In this document: positions 17,433 through 26,553 of the stretch, piece after piece | How positions within the stretch are numbered: the first letter of the stretch is position 1 | Layout of the letters: each line of letters begins with the position of its first letter | NCBI RefSeq assembly: GCF_902499335.1 | Contig: NZ_CABVQK010000002.1 | Span: 62,001-126,000, forward strand | Source of the DNA: Burkholderia lata | GTDB taxonomy: Bacteria > Pseudomonadota > Gammaproteobacteria > Burkholderiales > Burkholderiaceae | Direction of reading: 5' to 3' | DNA: 64,000 nt | Position numbers and translations under genes: made by a program | The notes under the pieces: model-generated | Seen by the model: the letters and a program-made list of their open reading frames with translations, nothing else | Databases searched by the model: none | What the model was told of the DNA's origin: nothing

Positions 17433-17720
17433 TCACGGTCGCGCCGTCATCTCCGCCAGATACGGCCACGGATAGATGCCGCGCGCATGACCGTCGCCGA
17501 ACATTGCGCGGATGCCGTAGCCGGCTGCTTCGACGCTGTCCAGCGTCAGGTCGGGCCGCGCATCGACACGACCGCCGCCGAGCCGGATCCTTCGGCATTC
17601 CGCACACGGGCAATCGCCGCGCAGCTGTGCATAGCCGATGCGTTGCGTCCGACCGTCCGGCCAGCGGAGTGTCAACGTACGCGCCGGATGATCGAGCACG
17701 ATTTCGGTCGGGGAGATCAT
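17433..17720 (-). CDS. DUF971 (GBBH-like N-terminal domain) protein
   Basis: The 95-residue protein is a single DUF971/PF06155 domain: L-R-W-P-D-G-R-T-Q-R-I-G-Y-A-Q-L-R (about 20-36) followed by C-P-C-A-E-C-R (about 40-46) and G-I-Y-P-W-P-Y-L near the end. The Cys cluster may bind zinc or an iron-sulfur centre. This domain is found at the N-terminus of gamma-butyrobetaine hydroxylase and fused to Mrp-type Fe-S carriers. Its start overlaps the stop of the HEAT-repeat gene by 4 bp, so the two are translationally coupled; an Fe-S handling role for the flavoprotein/ferredoxin upstream is a reasonable guess. Confidence 0.85.
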   Translation of the reverse strand: MISPTEIVLDHPARTLTLRWPDGRTQRIGYAQLRGDCPCAECRRIRLGGGRVDARPDLTLDSVEAAGYGIRAMFGDGHARGIYPWPYLAEMTARP

Positions 17721-18712
17721 TGCGACGCCTCGTCGATTTGCCGGATCGCGATCCGCACGGCCTTGCGGACCTCCGGATCGTGATCCTCCAGCGCGTGAGT
17801 CAGCGCGGGCAACGTCGCGCGGTCGCGCAATTCACCGAGCGCAAGCGCGGCTTCCTTGCGCAGGTTGCTGATCGCATGCGAGAGCAGCGCGACGACGGCC
17901 GGCGCCGCGGCCGCATCGCGCAGTTGCCCGAGCGCACGCGCGGCACGCAGGCGCACCTGCCAGTAGCCGTCGTCGAGCGCGGCGACGAGCAGCTCGCGCG
18001 CGGTCGCGACACGCAGCTTGCCGAGCGTCGTGGCCGCCTCCTCGCGCACCTGCCATTCGTGGTCGCGCAGCGCGGCGAACAGTGCGTGGATGGTGGACGC
18101 ATCGTCGGGCGTCGCGAACCCGATCGCGCCAACCGCGCCGCGCCGCACGTCCGCTGCGGCATCGGTCGTCGCGATGCGCGCGAGCGGCGGCAGCGCACGC
18201 GGATCCTTGAGCCAGCCGAGTACCGCCACTGCCTCGGCGCGCACGGCAGCGTGTTCGGCATCGAGCGCGTGCAGTGCGGGGGCGAACGCGGCGGGATCGC
18301 GCAACTCGCGCAATCCGCGCAGCACGGCACGACGCACGAACGGCTCGGGCCGGGCGGCCCATCGACACAGCACGGCGCCCGATGCCGTGTCCTTCAGTTC
18401 GGACAGGCTCTGTGCCGCGGCGGCGCGCACGTCGTCGTCCGGATCGAGCAGTGCGCCGCACAGTGCGTCGACGACATCGGGCTGCTCCCACGCACCGAGC
18501 ACCCGGGCGGCTTCGCCACGCACGTCGGCCGACGGATCGTCGCGCAGCGCGGCGATGAAAGCGGGCACGAACGCCGGTTCCTCGAGATCGGCGAGTTCGA
18601 ACAATGCGACGCGGCGCACGGACGCATCGGGTGCGGCGAGGCGGGCGACGAGTGCGGCTTCGTCGGGGGCGTGTGCGCGGGGCAACGCGGCAGCGAAGGT
18701 GGAGTCGGTCAT
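17717..18712 (-). CDS. HEAT-repeat protein
   Basis: The 331-residue product consists of about nine HEAT-like units of 30-32 residues with the pattern D-x-V-R-x-x-A-A-x-x-L-G-x-L (for example D-P-S-A-D-V-R-G-E-A-A-R-V-L-G near 58-72). It is an alpha-solenoid with no catalytic residues visible, so it is probably a protein-binding scaffold. It sits 31 bp after the ferredoxin gene and overlaps the DUF971 gene, inside the flavoprotein operon. A role in holding or maturing the redox pair is inference from position. Confidence 0.87.
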   Translation of the reverse strand: MTDSTFAAALPRAHAPDEAALVARLAAPDASVRRVALFELADLEEPAFVPAFIAALRDDPSADVRGEAARVLGAWEQPDVVDALCGALLDPDDDVRAAAAQSLSELKDTASGAVLCRWAARPEPFVRRAVLRGLRELRDPAAFAPALHALDAEHAAVRAEAVAVLGWLKDPRALPPLARIATTDAAADVRRGAVGAIGFATPDDASTIHALFAALRDHEWQVREEAATTLGKLRVATARELLVAALDDGYWQVRLRAARALGQLRDAAAAPAVVALLSHAISNLRKEAALALGELRDRATLPALTHALEDHDPEVRKAVRIAIRQIDEASQ

Positions 18713-18743
18713 GAGCGGCGGGAAAGAGCGTTGAGGGGTACGG

Positions 18744-18989
18744 TCAGCGCAGCAGGTAAGGAATGTCGACCTTGACCGCGCCGGTCGGGCAGTCGCGCTC
18801 GCATGGCATGCAGTACCAGCATTCGTCGAACTGCATGTACGCCTTGCCCTTGGTCACGTCGATCGCGAGCAGGTCGAGCGGGCACACGTCGACGCAGACG
18901 GTGCAGCCTTTGTCGGCGATGCACAGGGCCTCGTCGATCGTCACGGGTGCGCTGCTGCGCTGGAAGATGTCGTGCGGGGTATGGGGCAT
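18744..18989 (-). CDS. Two-cluster [4Fe-4S] ferredoxin (AprB-like)
   Basis: The 81-residue protein carries two Cys motifs: C-x5-C-x2-C-x3-C-P (about residues 23-36) and C-x2-C-x2-C-x3-C-P (about 57-68), enough for two [4Fe-4S] clusters. It resembles the N-terminal ferredoxin part of AprB, the electron-transfer subunit of adenylylsulfate reductase, but lacks AprB's C-terminal tail. It starts 10 bp after the flavoprotein stop and is surely its electron partner. The upstream in-frame extension is rejected because the ATG at 18989 has a GGAAC-type site and fits the family start. Confidence 0.9.
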   Translation of the reverse strand: MPHTPHDIFQRSSAPVTIDEALCIADKGCTVCVDVCPLDLLAIDVTKGKAYMQFDECWYCMPCERDCPTGAVKVDIPYLLR

Positions 18990-18999
18990 GGCAGGTTCC

Positions 19000-20739
19000 T
19001 CAGAGGGCAGCCGCGAGCGCGGCCGGTTCGCGGATGCGCAGATTCGTATAGGCGGTGCGATCGTCGTCGGCAAGCGGCACGACGTACGGTTCGACCGGCC
19101 GCTTCTCGCTGCGCATCGCACCGTCGGCGTCCTTGCGCAGCCAGGTGTGGCAGAACCATTCGGCGTCGTTGCGATGCGGAAAGTCGACGCGATGGTGGTA
19201 CAGCCCCCAGCGGCTCTCGGTGCGGAACAGCGACGCGCGCGCGGCCATTTCCGCGCAGTCGCGAATCGCGCGCACCTCGGCGGCGCGCATCAGTTCATGC
19301 GGATGGTTCGCCTTGATCTCTTCGATATCCTCAGTAATGGCGTCAAAGCGTTGCAGCCCGATTTCCATCTTGCGCGTCACCTTCGGCGGTTGCAGGTAGT
19401 CGTTCACCATGCGGCGCAGCTTGTATTCGACCTGCGCCGGCGCCAGGCCGCGCTCGCGCAGCAGCGGGGCAAGCACGCGCGTGCGTTCGGCGGCGACCTG
19501 TTCGTCGTCCACCGGCGCATGCTCGCGGCCGGCCACGTAGTCGGCCGCGTTCTGCCCGGCAAACCAGCCGTACGTAAAGGCGCCGAGCATGTAGTTGTGC
19601 GGAACGGCCGCCATGTCGCCGGCCGCGTAGAGCCCGGGCACGGTCGTCTCCGCGCGGGCGTTCACGTACACGCCGGATGCGCTGTGGCCGCTGCAGAAAC
19701 CGATCTCGGAGATGTGCATCTCGACCATCTGGCTGCGGTAATCGGTGCCGCGCCCCGCATGGAAGCGGCCGCGGCTCGGCCGCTCGTTCGTATGCAGGAT
19801 CTGCTCGATGGTCTGGATCGTTTCTTCAGCGAGATGGTCGAGCTTCAGGAACACGGGGCCATTGCCGCTTTGCAGTTCCTGGTAGAACTCCCACATCATC
19901 TGGCCGCTCCAGTAATCGCATTCGATGAAGCGTTCGCCGTTGCCGTTCGCGGTGAAACCGCCGAGCGGGCCCGTCACGTACGCACACGCGGGACCGTTGT
20001 AGTCCTTGATCAACGGATTGATCTGGAAACACTCGAGATTCGCGAGCGCGGCACCGGCGTGATAGGCCATCGCATAGCCGTCGCCTGCGTTGGTCGGGTT
20101 CTCGTACGTGCCCATCAGGTAGCCCGAGGCCGGCAGCCCGAGGCGGCCGGCCGCGCCGCAGCAGAGGATCACGGCCTTCGCGCGGATCACGTGGAACTCG
20201 GCGGTGCGGCAGTCGAAGCCGAGCACGCCGCTCGCGCGGCCCTGCGCGTCGGTCAGCACGCGCGTCGCGACGATCCGGTTCGTGATCGCGATACGCGCGC
20301 GCTTCAACTGCCGGTACAACACCTTCTTGATGTCGTGTCCTTCCGGCATCGGCAGCACGTACGAGCCCATGTGATGGACCTTCTTCACCGCGTAGTCGCC
20401 GGTGCCGTCCTTCTCGAACTTCACGCCCCAGCGGTCGAGCTGCTCGATCGTCGCGAAGCTGTGCGTCGCATACGCATACACGGCTTCCTGGTCGACGATC
20501 CCGTCATTGGCGATCGTGATCTCGCGCGTGTACTGCTCGGGCGTCGCATGCCCGGGGATCACCGCGTTGTTCAGGCCGTCCATCCCCATCGAGATCGCGC
20601 CGCTGCGCTTCACGTTGGCTTTTTCGAGCAGCAGCACGCGCAGGGACGGGTCGCGTTCCTTCGCCTTGATCGCCGCCATCGGGCCGGCCGTGCCGCCGCC
20701 GACCACGACGATGTCGTATTCGAGCACATGGGTAGTCAT
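19000..20739 (-). CDS. AprA-like FAD-dependent oxidoreductase (fumarate reductase/adenylylsulfate reductase family)
   Basis: The 579-residue flavoprotein opens with the FAD-binding V-V-V-G-G-G-T-A-G-P-M-A-A (about 10-22), then E-K-A-N-V-K-R-S-G-A (about 38-47), which is closer to AprA than to succinate dehydrogenase. Later come G-H-S-A-S-G-V-Y and the C-terminal flavin-contact block G-L-Y-A-A-G-D-M-A. It pairs with an AprB-like ferredoxin. No ATP sulfurylase, dissimilatory sulfite reductase or qmo gene is nearby, so adenylylsulfate reduction is unlikely and the substrate is unknown. The ATG overlaps the GntR stop codon, giving translational coupling. Confidence 0.88.
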   Translation of the reverse strand: MTTHVLEYDIVVVGGGTAGPMAAIKAKERDPSLRVLLLEKANVKRSGAISMGMDGLNNAVIPGHATPEQYTREITIANDGIVDQEAVYAYATHSFATIEQLDRWGVKFEKDGTGDYAVKKVHHMGSYVLPMPEGHDIKKVLYRQLKRARIAITNRIVATRVLTDAQGRASGVLGFDCRTAEFHVIRAKAVILCCGAAGRLGLPASGYLMGTYENPTNAGDGYAMAYHAGAALANLECFQINPLIKDYNGPACAYVTGPLGGFTANGNGERFIECDYWSGQMMWEFYQELQSGNGPVFLKLDHLAEETIQTIEQILHTNERPSRGRFHAGRGTDYRSQMVEMHISEIGFCSGHSASGVYVNARAETTVPGLYAAGDMAAVPHNYMLGAFTYGWFAGQNAADYVAGREHAPVDDEQVAAERTRVLAPLLRERGLAPAQVEYKLRRMVNDYLQPPKVTRKMEIGLQRFDAITEDIEEIKANHPHELMRAAEVRAIRDCAEMAARASLFRTESRWGLYHHRVDFPHRNDAEWFCHTWLRKDADGAMRSEKRPVEPYVVPLADDDRTAYTNLRIREPAALAAAL

Positions 20740-21506
20740 CGCTGTTTCCTTGCAGGTTTGCGCGGTTTCTGCCGGTCGACGCGCAGCCGGTACTGGAAGG
20801 CGTCGCCGCGGAAGTAGAGGTATTCGTAGTCGATCGGTGCGCCCGACGCGTCATGCGTGAGGCGCTCGATGCGCAGCACGGGGCTGCTTTCCTCGACATG
20901 GAGCGCATCGACGATCTCGTCGTCAGCGAGGATCGCGTCGATCGACACATCGGCATGGCCGAGCGGGATGCCGCAGTCGTTTTCCAGGACGAGGAAAATG
21001 TCGCGGGTCGCGAGATCGGTGCCCGCGAGGCGCTTGCCGAGTGCTTCGGGCACCCACGTCTGTTCGAGCGACACGGGTTCGCGATTCAGCAGCCGCACGC
21101 GATGAATCTCGATGAGCGGCGCGCCCTCGGGCACGTTCAGCTTCGTCGCGAGATGACGGTCGGCCTTGACGGTGCGGAAACTGCGCACCTGGTTGACGAT
21201 CTCGTAGCCCATCGACGACATCGCCTCGGCGAAGCCCTGCAGCGACGTCACGTTCTGGAACGCCTTCGGCTTCGACACGAAGGTGCCCTTGCCGTGCAGC
21301 TTGAACAGCAGTCCTTCCTTCTGCAGATCGCCGAGCGCCTGGCGCACCGTGATGCGGCTGACGTCGAACATCGCGCAGAGTTCGTGCTCGGAAGGCATCC
21401 GGCTGTGGGGCGCATAGGTGCCGTCGAGAATGCGCGCGCGCAGCGTGTCCTTGATCTGCACGTAGAGCGGGGCCGCCGACAGCGGCACGACGTTGGGGGA
21501 GGTCAT
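20736..21506 (-). CDS. GntR-family (HutC/UTRA) transcriptional regulator
   Basis: The 256-residue regulator has an N-terminal GntR winged helix (A-P-L-Y-V-Q-I-K-D-T-L-R near 12-23; S-E-H-E-L-C-A-M-F-D-V-S-R-I-T-V-R-Q-A-L near 43-62; G-K-G-T-F-V near 76-81) and a C-terminal UTRA ligand domain with E-x-x-R and P-V-S-L-E-Q-T-W-V motifs. It is the first gene of the flavoprotein operon. The start at 21506 is 7 bp from a CTTGT-N4-ACAAG palindrome typical of HutC-type operators, so autoregulation is likely. A 71-residue upstream extension is not family-like. Confidence 0.9.
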   Translation of the reverse strand: MTSPNVVPLSAAPLYVQIKDTLRARILDGTYAPHSRMPSEHELCAMFDVSRITVRQALGDLQKEGLLFKLHGKGTFVSKPKAFQNVTSLQGFAEAMSSMGYEIVNQVRSFRTVKADRHLATKLNVPEGAPLIEIHRVRLLNREPVSLEQTWVPEALGKRLAGTDLATRDIFLVLENDCGIPLGHADVSIDAILADDEIVDALHVEESSPVLRIERLTHDASGAPIDYEYLYFRGDAFQYRLRVDRQKPRKPARKQR

Positions 21507-21829
21507 CGATCGACTTGTTATGACAAGATGAGCCGAGTGTAGCCAGCGCGATCGCACGGCCCAACCAACTATTTCTGATTTCGACTTTCCTATTCCGGAA
21601 AAGCGCGGCGGCAAGGGGCAGACCGAACGGGCGATCCGGGATGTGGTGTCGGTCCGCTCCGCCCGTTGCGGGCGGAGCGGATCGGCGGACAATGAAAAAT
21701 ACGGCGGCGCGTGTGCCATGCATGTCGATTTCCCGATGCGTCGCCCGTCGTATCCATGTCGACCGGGTATTGCGCCGAGCAGGTGGCGCCCGGTGCCCGA
21801 GGACCGCCGTCACGAAAAGGAGGCACCCC
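21507..21829. other. 323-bp divergent control region between the GntR operon and the MFS gene
   Basis: No gene is visible. It holds the GntR-type palindrome at its left end, a moderately A/T-rich patch (about 21565-21605) and a good AAAAGGAGG ribosome-binding site for the MFS gene at its right end (21815-21823). I see no confident promoter. Confidence 0.5.
21514..21527. promoter_or_regulatory. Putative GntR/HutC operator
   Basis: CTTGT-TATG-ACAAG is a perfect 5-bp inverted repeat with a 4-bp spacer. It fits the HutC-subfamily operator form CTTGTATNTACAAG and lies between the GntR start and the divergent MFS gene, so the same regulator could control both directions. Confidence 0.65.
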
Positions 21830-23050
21830 ATGCCGGATTCCCGATACCGCTGGGTCATCGTCGCCGCGGGCGGCCTGATGGGCTGCATCGCGATCGGCGC
21901 GATGTTTTCGCTGCCGGTGTTCCTGCGCGCGATCGCGCGCGACACGGGCTGGTCGATGACCGGCATTTCCGGCGCGATGACGCTCGGCTTCATCGCAATG
22001 GCTTTCGCGAGCATGGGGTGGGGCAGCCTGTCGGATCGCATCGGCACGCGCCCGGTCGTCATCACGGGCGCCGTGCTGCTGTCGGCGAGCCTGGCACTGG
22101 CGAGCCGCGCGCCGTCGCTGCTCGCGTTCCAGCTCACTTTCGGCCTTGCCGTCGGCGCTGCGACGGCCGCGATATTCGCGCCGATGATGGCGTGCGTGAC
22201 GGGCTGGTTCGACACGCACCGCAGCCTCGCGGTGTCGCTCGTGTCGGCCGGCATGGGGATGGCGCCGATGACGATGGCCCCGCTGGCCGCATGGCTCGTG
22301 TCGGTGCGCGACTGGCGCACGTCGATGCTGCTGATTGCGGCGCTGGCGGCGGCCGTGATGATTCCGGTGTCGCTGCTGGTGCGCCCGGCACCCGCGCTCG
22401 ACGGCGCGCACGCGGCTCCAGCCGCGTCAGCGCCTGCCGGCGAACCTGCGGCGATGTCGGTCGCGGATGCGCTGCGTTCGCCGCAGTTCATCGTGCTGCT
22501 GCTGACCAACTTCTTCTGTTGCGCGACGCACTCGGGCCCGATCTTCCATACGGTCAGCTACGCGGTGACGTGCGGGATCCCGCTGATCGTCGCGGTGTCG
22601 ATCTACAGCGTCGAAGGGCTCGCCGGCATGGGCGGCCGGATCGCATTCGGGATCCTGGGCGACCGCATCGGCGCGAAGCGCATGCTGGTGGCCGGGCTGC
22701 TCGCGCAGGCGCTCGGCGCGCTCGGGTACGACTTCGTGCGCACGCTCGACGGGTTCTACGCGGTCGCGACCTTGTTCGGCTTCATCTACGCGGGCGTGAT
22801 GCCGCTGTATTCGGTGCTCGCGCGCGAGAACTTCCCGCTGCGGATGATGGGCACCGTGATCGGCGGCTGCGCGATGGCCGGCAGCCTCGGGATGGCCGCG
22901 GGCCCCGTGGCCGGCGGCCTGATCGTCGATACGTTCGGCAGCTACGGCTGGCTGTACGTCGGTTCGTTCGCGATCGGTGTCGGCGCGTTCCTGATGGCGA
23001 TGATGTTCCGCCCGTTCGCGAAAGCGCGGCAGGAAACGGTGGCCGCGTGA
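21830..23050 (+). CDS. MFS transporter (oxalate/formate or monocarboxylate antiporter-like)
   Basis: The 406-residue protein has about twelve membrane segments, with the MFS loop motif G-S-L-S-D-R-I-G-T-R-P-V after the second (about 62-74) and a similar G-I-L-G-D-R-I-G-A-K-R after the eighth. Overall pattern resembles the OFA/monocarboxylate group. The ATG is preceded by AAAAGGAGG. It is divergent from the GntR-flavoprotein operon and shares its control region, so it may import the substrate of that system; an organic acid is a guess. Confidence 0.87.
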   Translation: MPDSRYRWVIVAAGGLMGCIAIGAMFSLPVFLRAIARDTGWSMTGISGAMTLGFIAMAFASMGWGSLSDRIGTRPVVITGAVLLSASLALASRAPSLLAFQLTFGLAVGAATAAIFAPMMACVTGWFDTHRSLAVSLVSAGMGMAPMTMAPLAAWLVSVRDWRTSMLLIAALAAAVMIPVSLLVRPAPALDGAHAAPAASAPAGEPAAMSVADALRSPQFIVLLLTNFFCCATHSGPIFHTVSYAVTCGIPLIVAVSIYSVEGLAGMGGRIAFGILGDRIGAKRMLVAGLLAQALGALGYDFVRTLDGFYAVATLFGFIYAGVMPLYSVLARENFPLRMMGTVIGGCAMAGSLGMAAGPVAGGLIVDTFGSYGWLYVGSFAIGVGAFLMAMMFRPFAKARQETVAA

Positions 23051-23327
23051 CCCGGCGACGGAGGCGGGACGGCTTCCGTTTCACCCAATCGGCCTGGCCC
23101 GGCCCGCGTCGCCGGAGAAAAAACAGGGCCCGACACCGGGTGCGTTCGAGCGTGCCCGGACGGCCCGCAGCCCGCTGCAGCGCAGCAGAGCGGCAAATGA
23201 TGCCGATCCGCATGCATGCGCCACGATTCGGCCCCTAAAAAAGCAATATCGAGCATATATTCGAAGTGCCTGTCATACCCGCGTCACCCTGCTAGAATTC
23301 GGCCTGCCGCATTGTTCCGATTGACTG

Positions 23328-24334
<1,007 letters not shown>

Positions 24335-24452
24335 GCGCGCCCGCCGCGCCCGTCGCCCGGTGCCCGGCGCGAGCCTGGCGTGCACGGCTCCGTGAACCGG
24401 AGACGGTCCGGACCCTCTAAGCAGGTTTGACGACCCGACACTTTTCTTCGCC

Positions 24453-25391
24453 ATGTCCTTCCAGCCCGCCGCGTCCTACACCATCCGCCTGCTTGCGCCG
24501 TCCGGTTATCCGCACGACCCCGACGCGATCAATCGCGCGCTCGAGCGCCTCAGCACTGCGCAGCACCGCATCGAGAACATCGAGGCGACGCAGCGGCGCT
24601 TCCAGCGGTTCGGCGGCACCGACGGCGAGCGGGCGGGCGACCTGAATCGTCTTGCCGATCCCGAGCGGCCGCTGCCGGACATCGCGCTCGCGGTACGTGG
24701 CGGCTATGGCGCCGCGCGGATCCTGCACGGGCTCGACTATCGCGGGCTCGAACGCAGGCTGCGCGACCAGCCGGTCGCGCTCGTCGGCCACAGCGACTTC
24801 ACGGCGCTCCAGCTCGCGCTGTACGCGAAGGCCCGCATCAAGACGTTCGGCGGCCCGATGCTGTCCGCCGACTTCGGCGCGGAAACGCCGAGCGATTTCA
24901 CGATGCAGCACTTCTGGCAGACGCTGACGCAGCCGAGCACGACGATCATCGCCGAAGCGCCGCAGGTGCAGAGCGTGAACGTGACGGGCACGCTGTGGGG
25001 CGGCAACCTCGCGATCCTCACGTCGCTCGTCGGCACGCCGTACATGCCCGACATCGAAGGCGGCATCCTGTTCATCGAGGACGTGAACGAGCAGCCGTTC
25101 CGGATCGAACGGATGATCTATCAACTGCACCTGTCGGGGCTGCTCGCGCGCCAGCAGGCGCTCGTGCTCGGCCAGTTCACCGGCGCGCGGCCGTTCGAGT
25201 ACGACAACGGCTACGACATGCAGGCGATGATCGACCAGGTGCGTGAGGTGGTGGGGATCCCGGTCGTCACGGGGCTCCAGTTCGGCCACGTTCCCGACCT
25301 GCTGACGCTCCCGTTCGGCGCGCAGGCGCAACTGGTCGCGAATGCGCACGGTTTCCGGCTCACGCTGTCCGACTATCCGCATCTTGGCTGA
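24453..25391 (+). CDS. ldcA: LD-carboxypeptidase (muramoyltetrapeptide carboxypeptidase)
   Basis: The 312-residue S66-family peptidase removes the terminal D-Ala from murein tetrapeptides during wall recycling in the cytoplasm. The expected triad is present: Ser in G-H-S-D-F-T-A (about 113), Glu in L-F-I-E-D-V-N-E (about 206-210) and His in G-L-Q-F-G-H-V-P-D (about 278). The N-terminal I-R-L-L-A-P-S-G-Y sequence is also typical. It follows tadA by 118 bp and is closed by its own terminator. Confidence 0.92.
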   Translation: MSFQPAASYTIRLLAPSGYPHDPDAINRALERLSTAQHRIENIEATQRRFQRFGGTDGERAGDLNRLADPERPLPDIALAVRGGYGAARILHGLDYRGLERRLRDQPVALVGHSDFTALQLALYAKARIKTFGGPMLSADFGAETPSDFTMQHFWQTLTQPSTTIIAEAPQVQSVNVTGTLWGGNLAILTSLVGTPYMPDIEGGILFIEDVNEQPFRIERMIYQLHLSGLLARQQALVLGQFTGARPFEYDNGYDMQAMIDQVREVVGIPVVTGLQFGHVPDLLTLPFGAQAQLVANAHGFRLTLSDYPHLG

Positions 25392-25410
25392 GGCGGGAGC
25401 GATCGATTGA

Positions 25411-25434
25411 AAGGCGGGTTTCCCGCCTTTTTCT
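25411..25434 (+). terminator. ldcA intrinsic terminator
   Basis: AAGGCGGG (25411-25418) pairs with CCCGCCTT (25422-25429) around TTT, followed by TTTTCTTTATTT. It lies 20 bp past the ldcA stop. Confidence 0.92.
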
Positions 25435-25507
25435 TTATTTAAGTACGCAACTAACGGTCTATATTTTTCGTCGACGCCAACAGGGTCGGTGCCGTATCTT
25501 GCACCAG

Positions 25508-25539
25508 TTTTGTCAACAAAATGACCGCGAGGGTATACG
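25508..25539 (+). promoter_or_regulatory. Upstream operator/promoter of the allantoin operon regulator
   Basis: TTTTGT-CA-ACAAAA (25508-25521) is a perfect 6-bp inverted repeat of the FCD-GntR operator type (TTGT-N2-ACAA). It overlaps a possible -35 TTGTCA (25510-25515) with TATACG 18 bp later (25534-25539). The rest of the gap from the ldcA terminator to 25650 shows nothing else. Confidence 0.5.
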
Positions 25540-25651
25540 ACGAAAAGCGCCTCTGTCGTACATCTCAGCCTTGCTGTGCCTGGATTTGATGCATCGTGCA
25601 CCGAATGGGATGGCATCGATGCACGCCGATTGTGCGCAATACCGGAAAAGA

Positions 25652-25683
25652 ATTGTTGACAATCTTTATGTCCGCCCTAGGAT
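25652..25683 (+). promoter_or_regulatory. Proximal operator/promoter of the allantoin operon regulator
   Basis: ATTGT-TG-ACAAT (25652-25663) is a perfect 5-bp inverted repeat overlapping a consensus -35 TTGACA (25656-25661). TAGGAT follows at 16 bp (25678-25683). Transcription from here would begin only about 9 bp before the first ATG of the regulator, so the second ATG (25708) or the upstream promoter may be the one used. Confidence 0.6.
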
Positions 25684-25698
25684 GAGGATCATCACGCG

Positions 25699-26403
25699 AT
25701 GCCGATCATGAACGAGCCCGAATCCCACCCGTCCGGTGCAGCCAGTCCCGAAGCGATCGCCGAGCGAATCCGCACGGCGATCCTCGAGCATCGGCTCGCG
25801 CCCGGCGCGAAGTTGACGGAGGCGCAGCTCTGCGACGTGTTCAACGTGAAGCGCGGGGCGATCCGTCAGGCGCTCGCGCAGCTCGCGACGGACAAGCTGG
25901 TCGATCTCGAGCCGAACCGCGGCGCGTTCGTCGCGAGCCCGACGTTGCAGGACGTGCACGAGGTGTTCGAGATGCGCCGGATCATCGAGCTCGCCGTGGT
26001 CGAGCGGCTCGCGACCGGGCCCGGCGCGAAGCGGCTGAAGGGAGTCGCCGCGCTGATCGAGAAGGAACGCAAGGCGTTCGAGCGGCACGACTTCGCGGCC
26101 TGGATCCGCCTGTCGGGCGAATTCCATACGACGCTCGCCACGCTGATGGGCAATGCGACGCTCAGCGAGTGCCTCGAAGGGCTCGTCGCACGCTCGACGC
26201 TGATGTCGGCGCTGTACGAATCGCACGGGCGCAGCCCGTGCTCGTGCGACGACCACGACGAGATCCTCGGCGCGCTGGAGGCAGGCGATCCGAAGCGGGC
26301 GGTGACGCTGATGGCGCACCACCTGCAGCATGTCGAACTGAAGATGCTGGACCGGCCCGCACAAGGGCAGGTCGATTTGCGCGAAGTGTTCGGCGGCGCC
26401 TGA
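25699..26403 (+). CDS. GntR-family (FCD/FadR subfamily) regulator of the allantoin cluster
   Basis: The 234-residue regulator has a GntR winged helix (I-A-E-R-I-R-T-A-I-L near 18-27; L-T-E-A-Q-L-C-D-V-F-N-V-K-R-G-A-I-R-Q-A-L near 38-58) and a C-terminal FCD domain with the metal-binding-type E-F-H-T-T-L and H-x3-H positions (D-D-H-D-E-I-L near 190). It is the first gene of the ureide-degradation run and has two TTGT-N2-ACAA palindromes upstream, so it probably represses itself and the genes after it until a pathway metabolite binds. Starts at 25699 or 25708 are both possible. Confidence 0.88.
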   Translation: MPIMNEPESHPSGAASPEAIAERIRTAILEHRLAPGAKLTEAQLCDVFNVKRGAIRQALAQLATDKLVDLEPNRGAFVASPTLQDVHEVFEMRRIIELAVVERLATGPGAKRLKGVAALIEKERKAFERHDFAAWIRLSGEFHTTLATLMGNATLSECLEGLVARSTLMSALYESHGRSPCSCDDHDEILGALEAGDPKRAVTLMAHHLQHVELKMLDRPAQGQVDLREVFGGA

Positions 26404-26553
26404 GCGGCGACGCGAACCCGGCCGCGCGCCACAAGAACGAGCGAAATGCAGGCCTGCGGCGTTTGCCGCGGGCCGCTGGTCCGACTCCGGGCGTCGATCC
26501 GGAGCGATATCGATGACGGTGGAGCGGCCTTCCGGCCGCGTCAAGGAGAAGTC

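Noticed and set aside
19000..20739. Call of the flavoprotein as succinate dehydrogenase SdhA
   Set aside because: The R-S-G-A region and the short two-cluster ferredoxin partner resemble AprA/AprB; no SdhB-, C- or D-type gene is present.
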